Of a stretch of 39,405 bases of DNA, positions 9,744 through 17,945 are shown in pieces. Both the position numbers and the translations under genes were made by a program. The notes beneath the pieces are model-generated. The model worked only from the letters and a program-made list of their open reading frames with translations, was not told where the DNA came from and did no database searches. Source of the DNA: Pseudomonas sp. 21. Lineage in GTDB: Bacteria; Pseudomonadota; Gammaproteobacteria; Pseudomonadales; Pseudomonadaceae. The stretch lies in the NCBI RefSeq assembly GCF_000955805.1, contig NZ_JYOA01000004.1, forward strand, positions 132,595 to 171,999. Reading direction: 5' to 3'. Numbering within the stretch: position 1 is the stretch's first letter; each line of letters starts with the position of its first letter.

Positions 9744-9774
9744 AGCTTAGTGGCTGGCGGGCTGGGGCGTCAAT
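9744..9774 (-). promoter_or_regulatory. Candidate promoter of the cobalamin operon
   Basis: On the minus strand a TTGACG (9774-9769) is followed 19 bases later by TAAGCT (9749-9744), which would start transcription around 9737, just ahead of the riboswitch. The -35 match is good. The spacer is longer than ideal and the -10 is weak. The position is what makes it plausible. Confidence 0.4.
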
Positions 9775-9877
9775 TGAACAGGATGTCGCCGGGCTTGTCC
9801 CAGCACCAGGCAGCCGCTCTACACTGCGACACACCTGTCCAATCATGGCACTGTGTAACTCCGCTAGAATGCGAACC

Positions 9878-11023
9878 ATGACGATGACCGCCCAGCCCGG
9901 CCAGCTTCAGCTCGACACCACCGCCAGCCCACCGCTGATGCACGTCAGCGGTGACTGGACGCTCGCGCATTTCTCCGCGCTGGAGGCCCAGGTGGCCGCC
10001 CAGCGCCAGGCCGAATCCCCCGCCGAGCTGGATTTTTCCGGCCTCGGCGCGCTGGACACCGCCGGCGCCGCACTGCTCGCCGAGATCATCGGCGGCGCAC
10101 GCATGAACCAGCTGGAGCAGATCGCCCGCAACCTTCCCGCCGAACGCCAGGCACTGCTGCGCGCCGTCGGCAGCGCGATCACCCAATGCCGCCTGGACGA
10201 AAAGGCGCCGGAGCCGGGCAACGCACTGGTCGATGTGCTGGAACGCATCGGCATCGCCACCCTGACCTTCCGCGAACACCTGGTCGGCCTGCTCGGCTTC
10301 ATCGGCCTGACCCTGCAGACGCTGCTGCGCAACCTGCTCCGCCCGCGACGCTGGCGCCTTACCTCGCTGGCCGCGCACATGGAGGAAACCGGGCTGGACG
10401 CCGTGCCCATCGTCGCCCTGCTGACCTTCATGGTCGGCGCGGTGGTGGCCTTCCTCGGCGCCACGGTGCTGCAGAAATTCGGCGCGCAGATCTATACGGT
10501 CGACCTGGTGGGCTTCTCCTTCCTGCGCGAATTCGGCGTGCTGCTCACCGCAATCCTGCTTGCCGGCCGCACCGCCAGCGCCTTCACCGCGCAGATCGGC
10601 TCAATGAAGGCCAACCAGGAAGTCGACGCCATCCAGGCCCTGGGCCTCGACCCGGTTGAATTGCTGGTGTTGCCGCGAGTGCTGGCGCTGCTGCTGACCC
10701 TGCCGATGCTGACCTTCCTGGCGATGATCTCCGGCATCTTCGGCGGCGGCGTGGTCTGCGCCCTCGCGCTGGATATCTCGCCGCGCATGTTCCTCTACAT
10801 GCTGCAGAACGACATCGCCGTGCAGCACTTCCTGGTCGGCATCGTCAAAGCGCCGGTATTTGCCTTCATCATCGCCGTGATCGGCTGCCTGGAAGGCTTC
10901 CGCGTCAGCGGCAGCGCGCAGTCGGTGGGCGAGCACACGACCTCCAGCGTGGTCCAGTCGATCTTCGTGGTGATCCTGCTGGACGCGGTATTCGCGCTGT
11001 TCTTCATGGAGATGGGCTGGTGA
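9878..11023 (+). CDS. MCE-system ABC permease with N-terminal STAS domain (STAS-MlaE fusion)
   Basis: Inner-membrane permease of an MCE-type lipid transporter. Residues about 10-100 form a STAS domain (LDFSGLGALDTAGAALLAEI), the role played by the separate MlaB protein in E. coli. Residues about 115-381 are an MlaE permease with the marks VGAVVAFLGATVL, EFGVLLTAILLAGRTASAF and GSMKANQEVDAIQALGLDP. The start is uncertain: ATGs end at 9871, 9880 and 9886 and none has a clear ribosome site. TAGAAT at 9865-9870 looks like a -10 box, so a leaderless message is possible. I give 9878. The next gene overlaps by four bases. Likely direction is phospholipid movement between the membranes, but the cargo cannot be read from sequence. 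Confidence 0.9.
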   Translation: MTMTAQPGQLQLDTTASPPLMHVSGDWTLAHFSALEAQVAAQRQAESPAELDFSGLGALDTAGAALLAEIIGGARMNQLEQIARNLPAERQALLRAVGSAITQCRLDEKAPEPGNALVDVLERIGIATLTFREHLVGLLGFIGLTLQTLLRNLLRPRRWRLTSLAAHMEETGLDAVPIVALLTFMVGAVVAFLGATVLQKFGAQIYTVDLVGFSFLREFGVLLTAILLAGRTASAFTAQIGSMKANQEVDAIQALGLDPVELLVLPRVLALLLTLPMLTFLAMISGIFGGGVVCALALDISPRMFLYMLQNDIAVQHFLVGIVKAPVFAFIIAVIGCLEGFRVSGSAQSVGEHTTSSVVQSIFVVILLDAVFALFFMEMGW

Positions 11024-11805
11024 GCGAACCGATCATCGTCGTCCGCGACCTGGCCAACCGCTTCGGCACCCACGCCGTGCACGAGCACCTGGACCTCGAC
11101 GTGATGAAGGGCGAGATCCTCGGCGTGGTCGGCGGCTCGGGCACCGGCAAGTCGGTACTGCTGCGCAGCATCATCGGCCTGCGCCAGCCCAGCGAAGGCA
11201 GCGTGCACGTCTTCGGGCAGAACCTGCCGGCGCTGCCGCCACTGGAGCGCTCGAAGCTGGAAAGGCGCTTCGGTGTGCTGTTCCAGAACGGCGCGCTGTT
11301 CTCCTCGCTGACCGTGAGCGAGAACATCTGCCTGCCGCTGATCGAGCATGCCGGGCTGTCGCGCAGCGATGCCGAGTTCATGGCCAAGGTGAAGATCTCC
11401 CTCGCGGGCCTGCCGCCGGACGCTGGCTCCAAATACCCGGCCGAACTGTCCGGCGGCATGGTCAAGCGTGCTGCCCTGGCCCGTGCCCTGGCCCTGGACC
11501 CGGACATCCTGTTCCTCGACGAACCCACCGCCGGCCTCGACCCCATCGGCGCGGCGGCTTTCGACCAACTCATCCTGACCCTGCGCGACGCCTTCGGCCT
11601 CACGGTGTTCCTGGTCACCCACGACCTGGACACCCTCTACACCATCTGCGACCGCGTCGCCGTGCTCTCGCAGAAGCGGGTGCTGGTGGTGGGGCCACTG
11701 GACCAGGTCGCCCAGACCGACGACGCCTGGGTACAGGATTACTTCCACGGCCCACGCGGCCGTGCCGCGCTGCAGGCCACCGAACACCTGCGGGAGGAAA
11801 GCTGA
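11020..11805 (+). CDS. MCE-system ABC ATPase (MlaF-like)
   Basis: Cytoplasmic ATPase that powers the permease above. Walker A is GGSGTGKSV (residues 38-46). The signature is LSGGMVKRAALARAL, with the SGGM variant typical of MlaF proteins. Walker B is ILFLDEPTAGLDP, followed by the switch histidine in VFLVTHDLDTL. The 261-residue length is normal. The start is a GTG at 11020 that overlaps the permease stop (GTGA), with GGAG about eight bases ahead. It abuts the MCE gene with no gap. Together the four genes form one transcription unit. Confidence 0.93.
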   Translation: MSEPIIVVRDLANRFGTHAVHEHLDLDVMKGEILGVVGGSGTGKSVLLRSIIGLRQPSEGSVHVFGQNLPALPPLERSKLERRFGVLFQNGALFSSLTVSENICLPLIEHAGLSRSDAEFMAKVKISLAGLPPDAGSKYPAELSGGMVKRAALARALALDPDILFLDEPTAGLDPIGAAAFDQLILTLRDAFGLTVFLVTHDLDTLYTICDRVAVLSQKRVLVVGPLDQVAQTDDAWVQDYFHGPRGRAALQATEHLREES

Positions 11806-12747
11806 ATGGAAACCCGTGCCCATCACGTGCTGATCGGCCTGTTCACCCTCGTGGTGTCTATCGGTGCGCTGCTCTTCGCGCTCTGGCTGGCACAATCGAG
11901 CAACGACCAGCGCTACAAGATCTACGACGTGATCTTCAGCGAGGCGGTGACCGGCCTGTCCGAAGGCGGCACCGTGCAGTACAGCGGCATCCGCGTCGGC
12001 GACGTGGTCTCGCTGCGCCTGGACCCGAACGACCCGCGCAAGGTCCGCGCGCGCATCCGCGTCTACGACAGCACGCCGATCCGCGAAGACACGCGCGCCA
12101 AGCTGGCCCTCACCGGCGTCACCGGCCAGGCCATCATCCAGCTCTCCAGCGCCGGCCAGGACAGCCCGCCACTGGAAGCCAAGGATGGCGGAATCCCGGT
12201 GATCAAGACCATCCCGTCGCCCTTCGCCAAGCTGCTGGCCAACGGCGAGGACATCGCCACCAACATCAACAACCTGATCAACAACGTGAACCGCATGTTC
12301 TCCCAGGAGAACGTCGACCGCATCAGCCGCACCCTGGACCATATCGACCAGGCCACCGGCGTGGTTGCCGAGCAGCGCGACGACATCCGCCAGACCTTCA
12401 AGGAACTGGCCGCCGCCAGCGAGCAGGCGCGCATCACCCTGGCCAACGCCAGCCAGTTGCTCGAACGCGCCAACCAGACGCTGGGGGGCAAGAAAGGCCA
12501 GGACATCCTCGACGACACCCAGAAGACCCTCGCCTCCCTGCGTACCAGCAGCGAGCGCGTCGAGCAGTTGCTGGACAGCAACTACGACTCGGTGAACGGC
12601 GGCCTCAACGGCCTGGGCGAGATCGGCCCGGCGATCCGCGAACTGCGCTCCACCCTGGAAGACCTGCGCGGCGTCACCCGCCGCCTGCAGGAAAACCCCA
12701 CCGGCTACCTGCTCGGCCGCGAGCGCAACAAGGAGTTCCAGCCATGA
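11806..12747 (+). CDS. MCE-domain (MlaD-like) substrate-binding protein
   Basis: Membrane-anchored periplasmic protein that would form the hexameric lipid-binding ring. One N-terminal transmembrane segment lies at about residues 9-27 (LIGLFTLVVSIGALLFALWLA). A single MCE domain follows at about 38-118, with GLSEGGTVQYSGIRVGDV and GVTGQAIIQLS. The rest (about 140-300) is a long polar, probably coiled-coil region containing repeats of the type ISRTLDHIDQATGVV and TLASLRTSSERVEQLL. At 313 residues it is longer than E. coli MlaD because of this helical tail, resembling other single-MCE proteins with extended tails. GGGAGG lies ten bases before the ATG. Confidence 0.92.
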   Translation: METRAHHVLIGLFTLVVSIGALLFALWLAQSSNDQRYKIYDVIFSEAVTGLSEGGTVQYSGIRVGDVVSLRLDPNDPRKVRARIRVYDSTPIREDTRAKLALTGVTGQAIIQLSSAGQDSPPLEAKDGGIPVIKTIPSPFAKLLANGEDIATNINNLINNVNRMFSQENVDRISRTLDHIDQATGVVAEQRDDIRQTFKELAAASEQARITLANASQLLERANQTLGGKKGQDILDDTQKTLASLRTSSERVEQLLDSNYDSVNGGLNGLGEIGPAIRELRSTLEDLRGVTRRLQENPTGYLLGRERNKEFQP

Positions 12748-13373
12748 CCGCCCTTCCCCGCCTGCTCGGCGTCGCCGCCCTGGTCAGCCTGCTGGGCGCC
12801 TGCTCGATCCTCCCGGAAGCGGAAAGCCCGGACTTCTACCTGCTGCCGGCCACCCAGCAACCCGCGCGCGGCAATGCGCTGGTGAACTGGTCGCTACGAG
12901 TCAGTGCGCCTACCGCCAGCCTGGCGCTGGACAGCAACCGCATCGCCGTGGTCCCACAGGGCAACCAACTGAGCAGCTACCAGGGGGCGCGCTGGAGCAA
13001 CCGTGCGCCGGGCCTGCTGCGTGATCGCCTGCTCGACGCCTTCACCGCCAACGGCAGCATCCGCGCCCTGAGCAGCGACGAAACCAGCCTGCAGGCCGAC
13101 CTCGACCTGACCGGCGAACTGCGCGCCTTCCAGAGCGAGTACCAGAACGGCAAACCGGTGATCCATATCCGCTACGACGCGCGCCTGGTGCGCACCCTCG
13201 GCCAGCGAATCGTCGCCGCGCGCAGCTTCGAGGTCCGCCAGCCGGTGGACGGCAAGCAGGTCCCCGAAGTGGTCAGCGCCTTCGGCAAGGCTGCCGACCA
13301 GCTTTCCGCACAGGTGGTGGAGTGGACGTTGCAGCAAGGGCAGCAGCAGAAGCTCTCACCGCCCTCCCCGTAA
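12744..13373 (+). CDS. PqiC-type lipoprotein (ABC transporter auxiliary lipoprotein family)
   Basis: A 209-residue probable outer-membrane lipoprotein with an N-terminal signal and lipobox LLGAC (Cys20). The body has the family's start DFYLLPA and later QRIVAARSFEV, as in the PqiC / ABC_trans_aux group. In PqiABC and related MCE systems this lipoprotein receives or couples the inner-membrane MCE tunnel to the outer membrane. The ATG overlaps the MCE gene stop (ATGA), which ties it to the system. It is tail to tail with the small lipoprotein gene at 13380 and no terminator stands between them. Confidence 0.88.
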   Translation: MTALPRLLGVAALVSLLGACSILPEAESPDFYLLPATQQPARGNALVNWSLRVSAPTASLALDSNRIAVVPQGNQLSSYQGARWSNRAPGLLRDRLLDAFTANGSIRALSSDETSLQADLDLTGELRAFQSEYQNGKPVIHIRYDARLVRTLGQRIVAARSFEVRQPVDGKQVPEVVSAFGKAADQLSAQVVEWTLQQGQQQKLSPPSP

Positions 13374-13379
13374 GGCGGC

Positions 13380-13631
13380 TCAGCGGCAGTGGTAGGGACT
13401 TTCGCCCTCCAGCTCCTGGTCTGTCTCCACGTCCTTGATGGTGACGATGGCCTTCGGATAGACCGAGCAGAGTGAGTTGCGCACGGTGTAGATGCCGCTG
13501 CCATGGGCGAGGAACTTGCCATTGCTCAGGGCCTTGCCGGACTCGTCGTGGGCGCTGACCTCGTAGTTGCCGGTCATGGTGATGCAGCCGGCGAGCGCCA
13601 GCAGGGAAAGGAGTGGAACGAGGACTTTCAT
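13380..13631 (-). CDS. Small putative lipoprotein of unknown function
   Basis: An 83-residue protein with a signal sequence and lipobox LALAGC (Cys16), then a short domain rich in beta-type residues, with two further cysteines (in NSLCSVYP and PYHCR) that could form a disulfide. AAGGAG lies five bases before the ATG, so it is probably a real gene. Its C-terminal segment SVYPKAIVTIKDVETDQEL suggests a small periplasmic bacterial lipoprotein of the kind found widely in Pseudomonas. I do not recognise a function. About 200 bases upstream of it (13632-13830) show only a possible imperfect stem (13775-13806). Confidence 0.75.
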   Translation of the reverse strand: MKVLVPLLSLLALAGCITMTGNYEVSAHDESGKALSNGKFLAHGSGIYTVRNSLCSVYPKAIVTIKDVETDQELEGESPYHCR

Positions 13632-13774
13632 GGATTCTCCTTGGACGCGAGGCGCCCCTTATGCCGGGGCACAGGGCGGCGCGGGTGTCGATCCGTGACG
13701 GGTTCGCGAGAGCGGGAATGGCCAGCCAGCATGGCAAGGCCGATGCGGATACGACCGATACCGGTCGCCGCAGT

Positions 13775-13806
13775 TCAGCCAGCGCCCCCACAAGAGCGCC
13801 GGCTGA
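13775..13806 (-). terminator. Possible stem-loop after the small basic protein gene
   Basis: On the minus strand TCAGCCGGCGC pairs, with one mismatch, with a GCGCTGGCTGA-type arm around a short loop. It lies 25-55 bases beyond the stop of the gene at 13831. No T-run follows, so termination is only a possibility. Confidence 0.3.
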
Positions 13807-13830
13807 CGGTGTTTCAGACGAGAGGTTGCC

Positions 13831-14037
13831 TCAACGCTTGCCCATGGAGCGACGCGAGCCGCGCGGGTGCGGCGGGCGGTACTCGGCCTGGTCGTGAGGC
13901 TTGCGATGCTGGTAGGCGGTTTTTGCCTGCTGCTGCGCGGCAAGGGCGGCCTTGGCCAGCTCGGCCAGGGAGAGCTTGGGTTGTTCCTGCGCGTTGTCGG
14001 CGCTTTCGTCGCGGGGCGGCTGCTGAGAGGACGTCAT
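13831..14037 (-). CDS. Small basic protein of unknown function
   Basis: A 68-residue predicted cytoplasmic protein with no signal or membrane segment. The middle (about residues 20-42) is an alanine/lysine-rich probable helix, KLSLAELAKAALAAQQQAK. The tail is strongly basic and proline-rich (HPRGSRRSMGKR), which may bind nucleic acid. I start it at the ATG ending at 14037; the frame is open further upstream but has no better start. No good ribosome site is visible, so the call is moderate. It sits between two other minus-strand genes of unknown function. Confidence 0.6.
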   Translation of the reverse strand: MTSSQQPPRDESADNAQEQPKLSLAELAKAALAAQQQAKTAYQHRKPHDQAEYRPPHPRGSRRSMGKR

Positions 14038-14154
14038 GGGTAGACCGGTTCTGAAAGGTTTGAATCGGTGCACATGATAGCCGAAGTCGCCCTCTTCCGG
14101 CTGCCCGCCCGCACGAGCGGCCGGGGCGGGGGCTTCACCCCGCAAGCGAAGCCA

Positions 14155-14589
14155 TCAGCTCGGCGGGAACAGCGTGTCCGGGCGGGTCACGTATTCGGTC
14201 GCTTCGGCTTCGGTCATCACCCAGATCTGGCTGATCCGGCTGTCCAGGCCCATCTTGATGCCGACGAACTTGCCGGTGATCTTCGGCAGCATGCCGTAGA
14301 CCATGAAGCGGTTGTTCTCGTCACGGATGCGGATGGACACCGACAGCGGGTAGCTGATGGTCTTCTTGTACAGCCCGATGGTGATCACCTGGCGCAGCAG
14401 GCTCGGCTTCGGCCGCTTGAGGGTAATTACCGGATACACCGCGCTGTCGACGAAACCCACCATCATCCCCGAGGGAATCACCCGGTCCGCCAGCGCCGGG
14501 CTGCTCAGCCCCAGCATCAGGGCCAGTGCGCCGAGCAACCGGAGCGTCCAGCGTTGCAGCGAAGCGCGTGAAGGTACTGCTGATGTCAT
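14155..14589 (-). CDS. Hypothetical periplasmic or secreted protein
   Basis: A 144-residue protein with a cleavable-looking signal: basic start, hydrophobic LLGALALMLGLSS, then PALAD with cleavage likely near residue 35. The rest, beginning DRVIPSGMMVGFVDSAVYPVI, is a beta-rich soluble domain. It contains RIRDENNRFMVYGMLPKITGKFVGIKM and no cysteines, and I do not recognise a family. Only GGGCGGGAAA before the ATG resembles a ribosome site. The 167 bases between it and the next gene (14590-14756) show no gene or terminator I can support. Confidence 0.7.
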   Translation of the reverse strand: MTSAVPSRASLQRWTLRLLGALALMLGLSSPALADRVIPSGMMVGFVDSAVYPVITLKRPKPSLLRQVITIGLYKKTISYPLSVSIRIRDENNRFMVYGMLPKITGKFVGIKMGLDSRISQIWVMTEAEATEYVTRPDTLFPPS

Positions 14590-14756
14590 CGGATTTCCCG
14601 CCCTGGTTTTCCTGATTTCGTTATCGCCCGGTTAAGGATTCCGGATCTGAGGGTGGAGCGTAGCGGTTCGCCGCGTCGCTGTCCGCACATTGATTCACAG
14701 CCCTTGCAGCCCGGAGTGCCGGCAGACTGGGACCAGTTCTGCGCTACGTTGCAGTA

Positions 14757-17072
14757 TCAATTCACTTCGCGCCACTCGATACGCTTCAGGTAGACGCCGA
14801 GCACTCGAACATCGTCAGAGCCATAGAGCCGCTGAGGCGAATCAGGTTTGTCGACCTCCACACTGACCGTTTGCCAATTGTCCTCGGAGCATACCGGCAC
14901 GCTATAGGTTTGAAGGTCAGCCGTGGTACTCAGGTGGGTCTCGCTCCATTCGCCCCCATGGCAGGTCCGCTTCAAACTGACTCGCACAGGACGCGTCGTA
15001 CTGGCAGCAAATACCCCCATCATGATTTGAAATTCACAATGACTTTCCCGGCACTCACGGGGCCGGGGCAATTGCAGGTTTGCCTGCGCCCCGGACCAGA
15101 CATGACCAAGCTCAACTGGATACCAACCGTCAGCCAGCATTCGCTGCGTACTCAATAATCCCGCTTGGGGCAGCAGCGGATAATCGACATCTCCAGCCCA
15201 ACTGTCCCAGGCGCTGCTCATTTGATCAGGAGGAACAAGTCGAACGGTGGCAAACCAGCCACCATCTTCAACTTTCAGGAACGGCAGCTTACTCAGACGA
15301 TCCAGTACTGCTCGACGCTGCTGCCGTATTGCTGGCGGACACAACGCAGCAGCCTCCACACCGGCGTCCGTTCGCTGTCCAATCCACGCACTGACTCTTT
15401 CGCTGCCAATGCAGGGCCAGGCGTTGGCCGCCCAGAGCAGATCGACATAAGGAAACACCAGCACGTCTGCCTGCTTTTTCAGCAACATGAGCGCCAACGG
15501 ATCCGTCGCTATCCCCGGTACCCAGCCTGGCCCGGCCGCCAGAAACTCGGCAGGCCAGCCCAATTGTGCTCGTTCTACATTCTTGTCACCGCCGACATTG
15601 AAAGTTCGCACTTTTGCTCGCGGCGCCAAGTAGTTGGCCAGAAAATCATTTCCCCATGGGACGAAGGCCACTACTTCATTCGAATGAAGTGCCTGTCCAA
15701 GAGGGATGGCGAACTCCCTGTCCATCTGGAAGAACATCGCACGCGCTTGCGCCCCCACTCTAAGGTGGGCAAGAGGGTGCGGTAGGTTGAACAACAACAG
15801 TAAGACAAGGATGCCGCAGCCAAACAGTTGGCCACGCAGCCAAGGCAGTTGCAGCATGAACAGACACCATGTAACAAACAGACCAAGGGCCGCCCAGCGA
15901 TAGGGCGCCCGCATGGCATTGAATCCCGGAAGGTTTTCCGAAACCCACGCGGAGCCGGTAGGAGCCAGCGCCTGACCAGCCGGCATCATGGGCTCAAGCG
16001 TTACTGCATTCTGATTGTGCACACCCTGCGGCTTTATCGAGTGGACCTTCAGCGACGGGCCGAGCGCCAGATAGAAGGACAGAACAGCGCCGGCAATCAA
16101 CCCCCATACCAGTAGGCGGCGGCGACGTACCACTAATCCAATGCCCCCCACCGCGAGTAACAAGGGCAGTGCAAAGGTAGTGTCCCAAGTTGAATTGTCA
16201 CCATAAAACAAGTTGGTAGTGCGATGCTCACTCAGGCCCAGGAAGTCGGGTAGCCAGAGAATGCCCTTACTTGGGACGACCAGGAAACTCAGATCCAATC
16301 CCCAACCACGAAAGAAATCCAGTGGCACATGGGCGAACTGCGTTGTACCGACATACCGTGTATACAGCCAGTAAGCCAACGCGAAGCTGCCAAAGTGCAC
16401 CGGTACTGCGATGCGCAATAGGGTGGTACGCGGCTCGAGACGCAGCAAAAGGCGATAAGCAATCGTTACGCTCGCGCCAGTCGCGAACATGATAAAGGTG
16501 TAGCCATCCATGAAGACCGCAATGATTGCGGCCGCCAGATAGGACAGCGCAGCTTTCCATCGGGCGACCGCAGGGTCCAGTAAGCGCAGCACCATCAGAA
16601 AATAGAACGGTAGCAGCGCCATGCCGAGAGATAGCATGCTGTAATCGGCATGCGCCCAGATCATTGGCTGGCTAGCCCAAATTACGGCACCGAGGAGCGC
16701 GGCACCTTCTCCGCTCCCCAGCCGAAGGGCTATCCGCCTTGCGCTGAACAAGGCGATCAGCAGCCACATGGCAATGGTCGCTGAATAAGCGTCCGCTCCA
16801 GGTACGCCGAGACGTATGAGGACACTCATCGGCCAAGCCCCGGACAGGCCAAATGCGAGGGCAGCAGAGGCTGGCAGACCAATATCCTGCGCGTGCAAGC
16901 TGAACAGCCCATGATTTGCCAACGACTGGGCAAAGCCGGCCGCCCAGACGGCCTGCCCCAAGGTCGGCGTAAGAACGCCGGGCACGGCGTTGTTCAACAG
17001 ACACACGACAGCTATTGCGAGACAGAGCGCCAAATACCGCCCGATGTGCCGCCTGGACAACCCATTCATCAT
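14757..17072 (-). CDS. Large polytopic membrane protein, probable GT-C-like glycosyltransferase with beta-rich C-terminal domain
   Basis: About 771 residues. The first 500 or so carry roughly eleven hydrophobic segments, as in polyprenyl-phosphate-sugar-dependent (GT-C-fold) transferases. WASQPMIWAHADYSMLSLGMALL and LPGFNAMRAPYRWAALGLF resemble the pattern in the gene at 25425, suggesting one broad family. Residues about 500-620 are soluble, probably periplasmic. The last 150 residues (from about SSAWDSWAGDVDYP) are beta-rich with GWYPVELGHVWSGAQANLQL, like carbohydrate-binding-type tails found on such proteins. The start TGATG overlaps the flippase-like gene. The enzyme role is inferred; no catalytic residue could be fixed by reading. 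It ends a four-gene operon and is somewhat AT-richer than neighbouring core genes. Confidence 0.72.
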   Translation of the reverse strand: MMNGLSRRHIGRYLALCLAIAVVCLLNNAVPGVLTPTLGQAVWAAGFAQSLANHGLFSLHAQDIGLPASAALAFGLSGAWPMSVLIRLGVPGADAYSATIAMWLLIALFSARRIALRLGSGEGAALLGAVIWASQPMIWAHADYSMLSLGMALLPFYFLMVLRLLDPAVARWKAALSYLAAAIIAVFMDGYTFIMFATGASVTIAYRLLLRLEPRTTLLRIAVPVHFGSFALAYWLYTRYVGTTQFAHVPLDFFRGWGLDLSFLVVPSKGILWLPDFLGLSEHRTTNLFYGDNSTWDTTFALPLLLAVGGIGLVVRRRRLLVWGLIAGAVLSFYLALGPSLKVHSIKPQGVHNQNAVTLEPMMPAGQALAPTGSAWVSENLPGFNAMRAPYRWAALGLFVTWCLFMLQLPWLRGQLFGCGILVLLLLFNLPHPLAHLRVGAQARAMFFQMDREFAIPLGQALHSNEVVAFVPWGNDFLANYLAPRAKVRTFNVGGDKNVERAQLGWPAEFLAAGPGWVPGIATDPLALMLLKKQADVLVFPYVDLLWAANAWPCIGSERVSAWIGQRTDAGVEAAALCPPAIRQQRRAVLDRLSKLPFLKVEDGGWFATVRLVPPDQMSSAWDSWAGDVDYPLLPQAGLLSTQRMLADGWYPVELGHVWSGAQANLQLPRPRECRESHCEFQIMMGVFAASTTRPVRVSLKRTCHGGEWSETHLSTTADLQTYSVPVCSEDNWQTVSVEVDKPDSPQRLYGSDDVRVLGVYLKRIEWREVN

Positions 17073-17944
17073 CAATGCTTTCCTGAATCCAGATCCCGCA
17101 CGGCCAACGCAGCGCAGAAGAACAGCAGATCGCCGCAGACCGTCACCACTCGCCCCAGCACCACCGCCAGGAGCAAGTCCGCTTCGGCCACCACAGGCTT
17201 GAGCACTAGCAGCAGGACCAACTCCCGCACACCCACGCCAGCCGGAGCGCCGGGGGTGACCAACCCGGCAAGCCACGCCACAACGAAGGCACCGGCGATG
17301 ACGGGCCATTCACGGGCAGGGACAACCATCTGCGAAGCGGTCAGCTCTACCAACGCCACGAAGATCGACGCGGAGATCAGCAAAAACAGGATCTGCCATG
17401 CCAGCGCCGAGACTCCGTCCCGGCCCAGGAAGCGATACACGCCGTACATTCCCAGTACGACGACCAGGCACCAGATCGCAGGCCCCAGCAGCCAGGGCAA
17501 CCCGGAGAAAAGTACCGGGACCAGCAAGGCCACGAACAACCCACCCGCCCCCGCCAGCAGCGCAAGCTCAAAGGCGATGGACTTGGCCAGCCCGCGGCCC
17601 GGCCACCCCGCGGCCATCCCCAGCGCCTGTCGACCGGCAACATGGAGGATGTTCCCCGGCAGATACTTGGCCAGTTGCGAGAGCCCGTAGGCCCTGACCG
17701 CCCAGCGCCGGGACGTGCGGATATCAAAGCGCCGCAACAGGCAGTGCCAGGCCAGTACGAGAGGCCCATTGGCCAGCGCGTAGATCAGCGCCAGGCCGGC
17801 GATGATCAACCAGTGCGAGAGAGGGATTGCCGCCGGATCGAACTGCGTGCCGTACTGCCTGAGGCGCAGAGCCACGAACAGCAGACTGAGCACAGCCAGG
17901 AAACTGCCGCCCCAATGCAGCAGCTTGCGCCAGGAGAACGCCAT
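17072..17944 (-). CDS. UPF0104 / lysylphosphatidylglycerol-synthase-type membrane protein, possible flippase
   Basis: A 290-residue protein with about eight transmembrane segments and no soluble catalytic domain. YGLSQLAKYLPGNILHV (about residues 87-103) and the TPGAPAGVGVRELVLL segment near residue 235 are the marks of the UPF0104 family, the membrane half of MprF-like proteins. Free-standing members beside glycosyltransferases are thought to move lipid-linked intermediates across the membrane, which is the role I infer here. The gene starts one base after the methyltransferase stop and overlaps the large membrane protein gene, so the three are surely co-transcribed. Confidence 0.82.
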   Translation of the reverse strand: MAFSWRKLLHWGGSFLAVLSLLFVALRLRQYGTQFDPAAIPLSHWLIIAGLALIYALANGPLVLAWHCLLRRFDIRTSRRWAVRAYGLSQLAKYLPGNILHVAGRQALGMAAGWPGRGLAKSIAFELALLAGAGGLFVALLVPVLFSGLPWLLGPAIWCLVVVLGMYGVYRFLGRDGVSALAWQILFLLISASIFVALVELTASQMVVPAREWPVIAGAFVVAWLAGLVTPGAPAGVGVRELVLLLVLKPVVAEADLLLAVVLGRVVTVCGDLLFFCAALAVRDLDSGKH

Positions 17945-17945
17945 C

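Noticed and set aside
10795..12342. 515-codon minus-strand open frame across three MCE genes
   Set aside because: It crosses the boundaries of the three plus-strand genes and has shadow-type composition.
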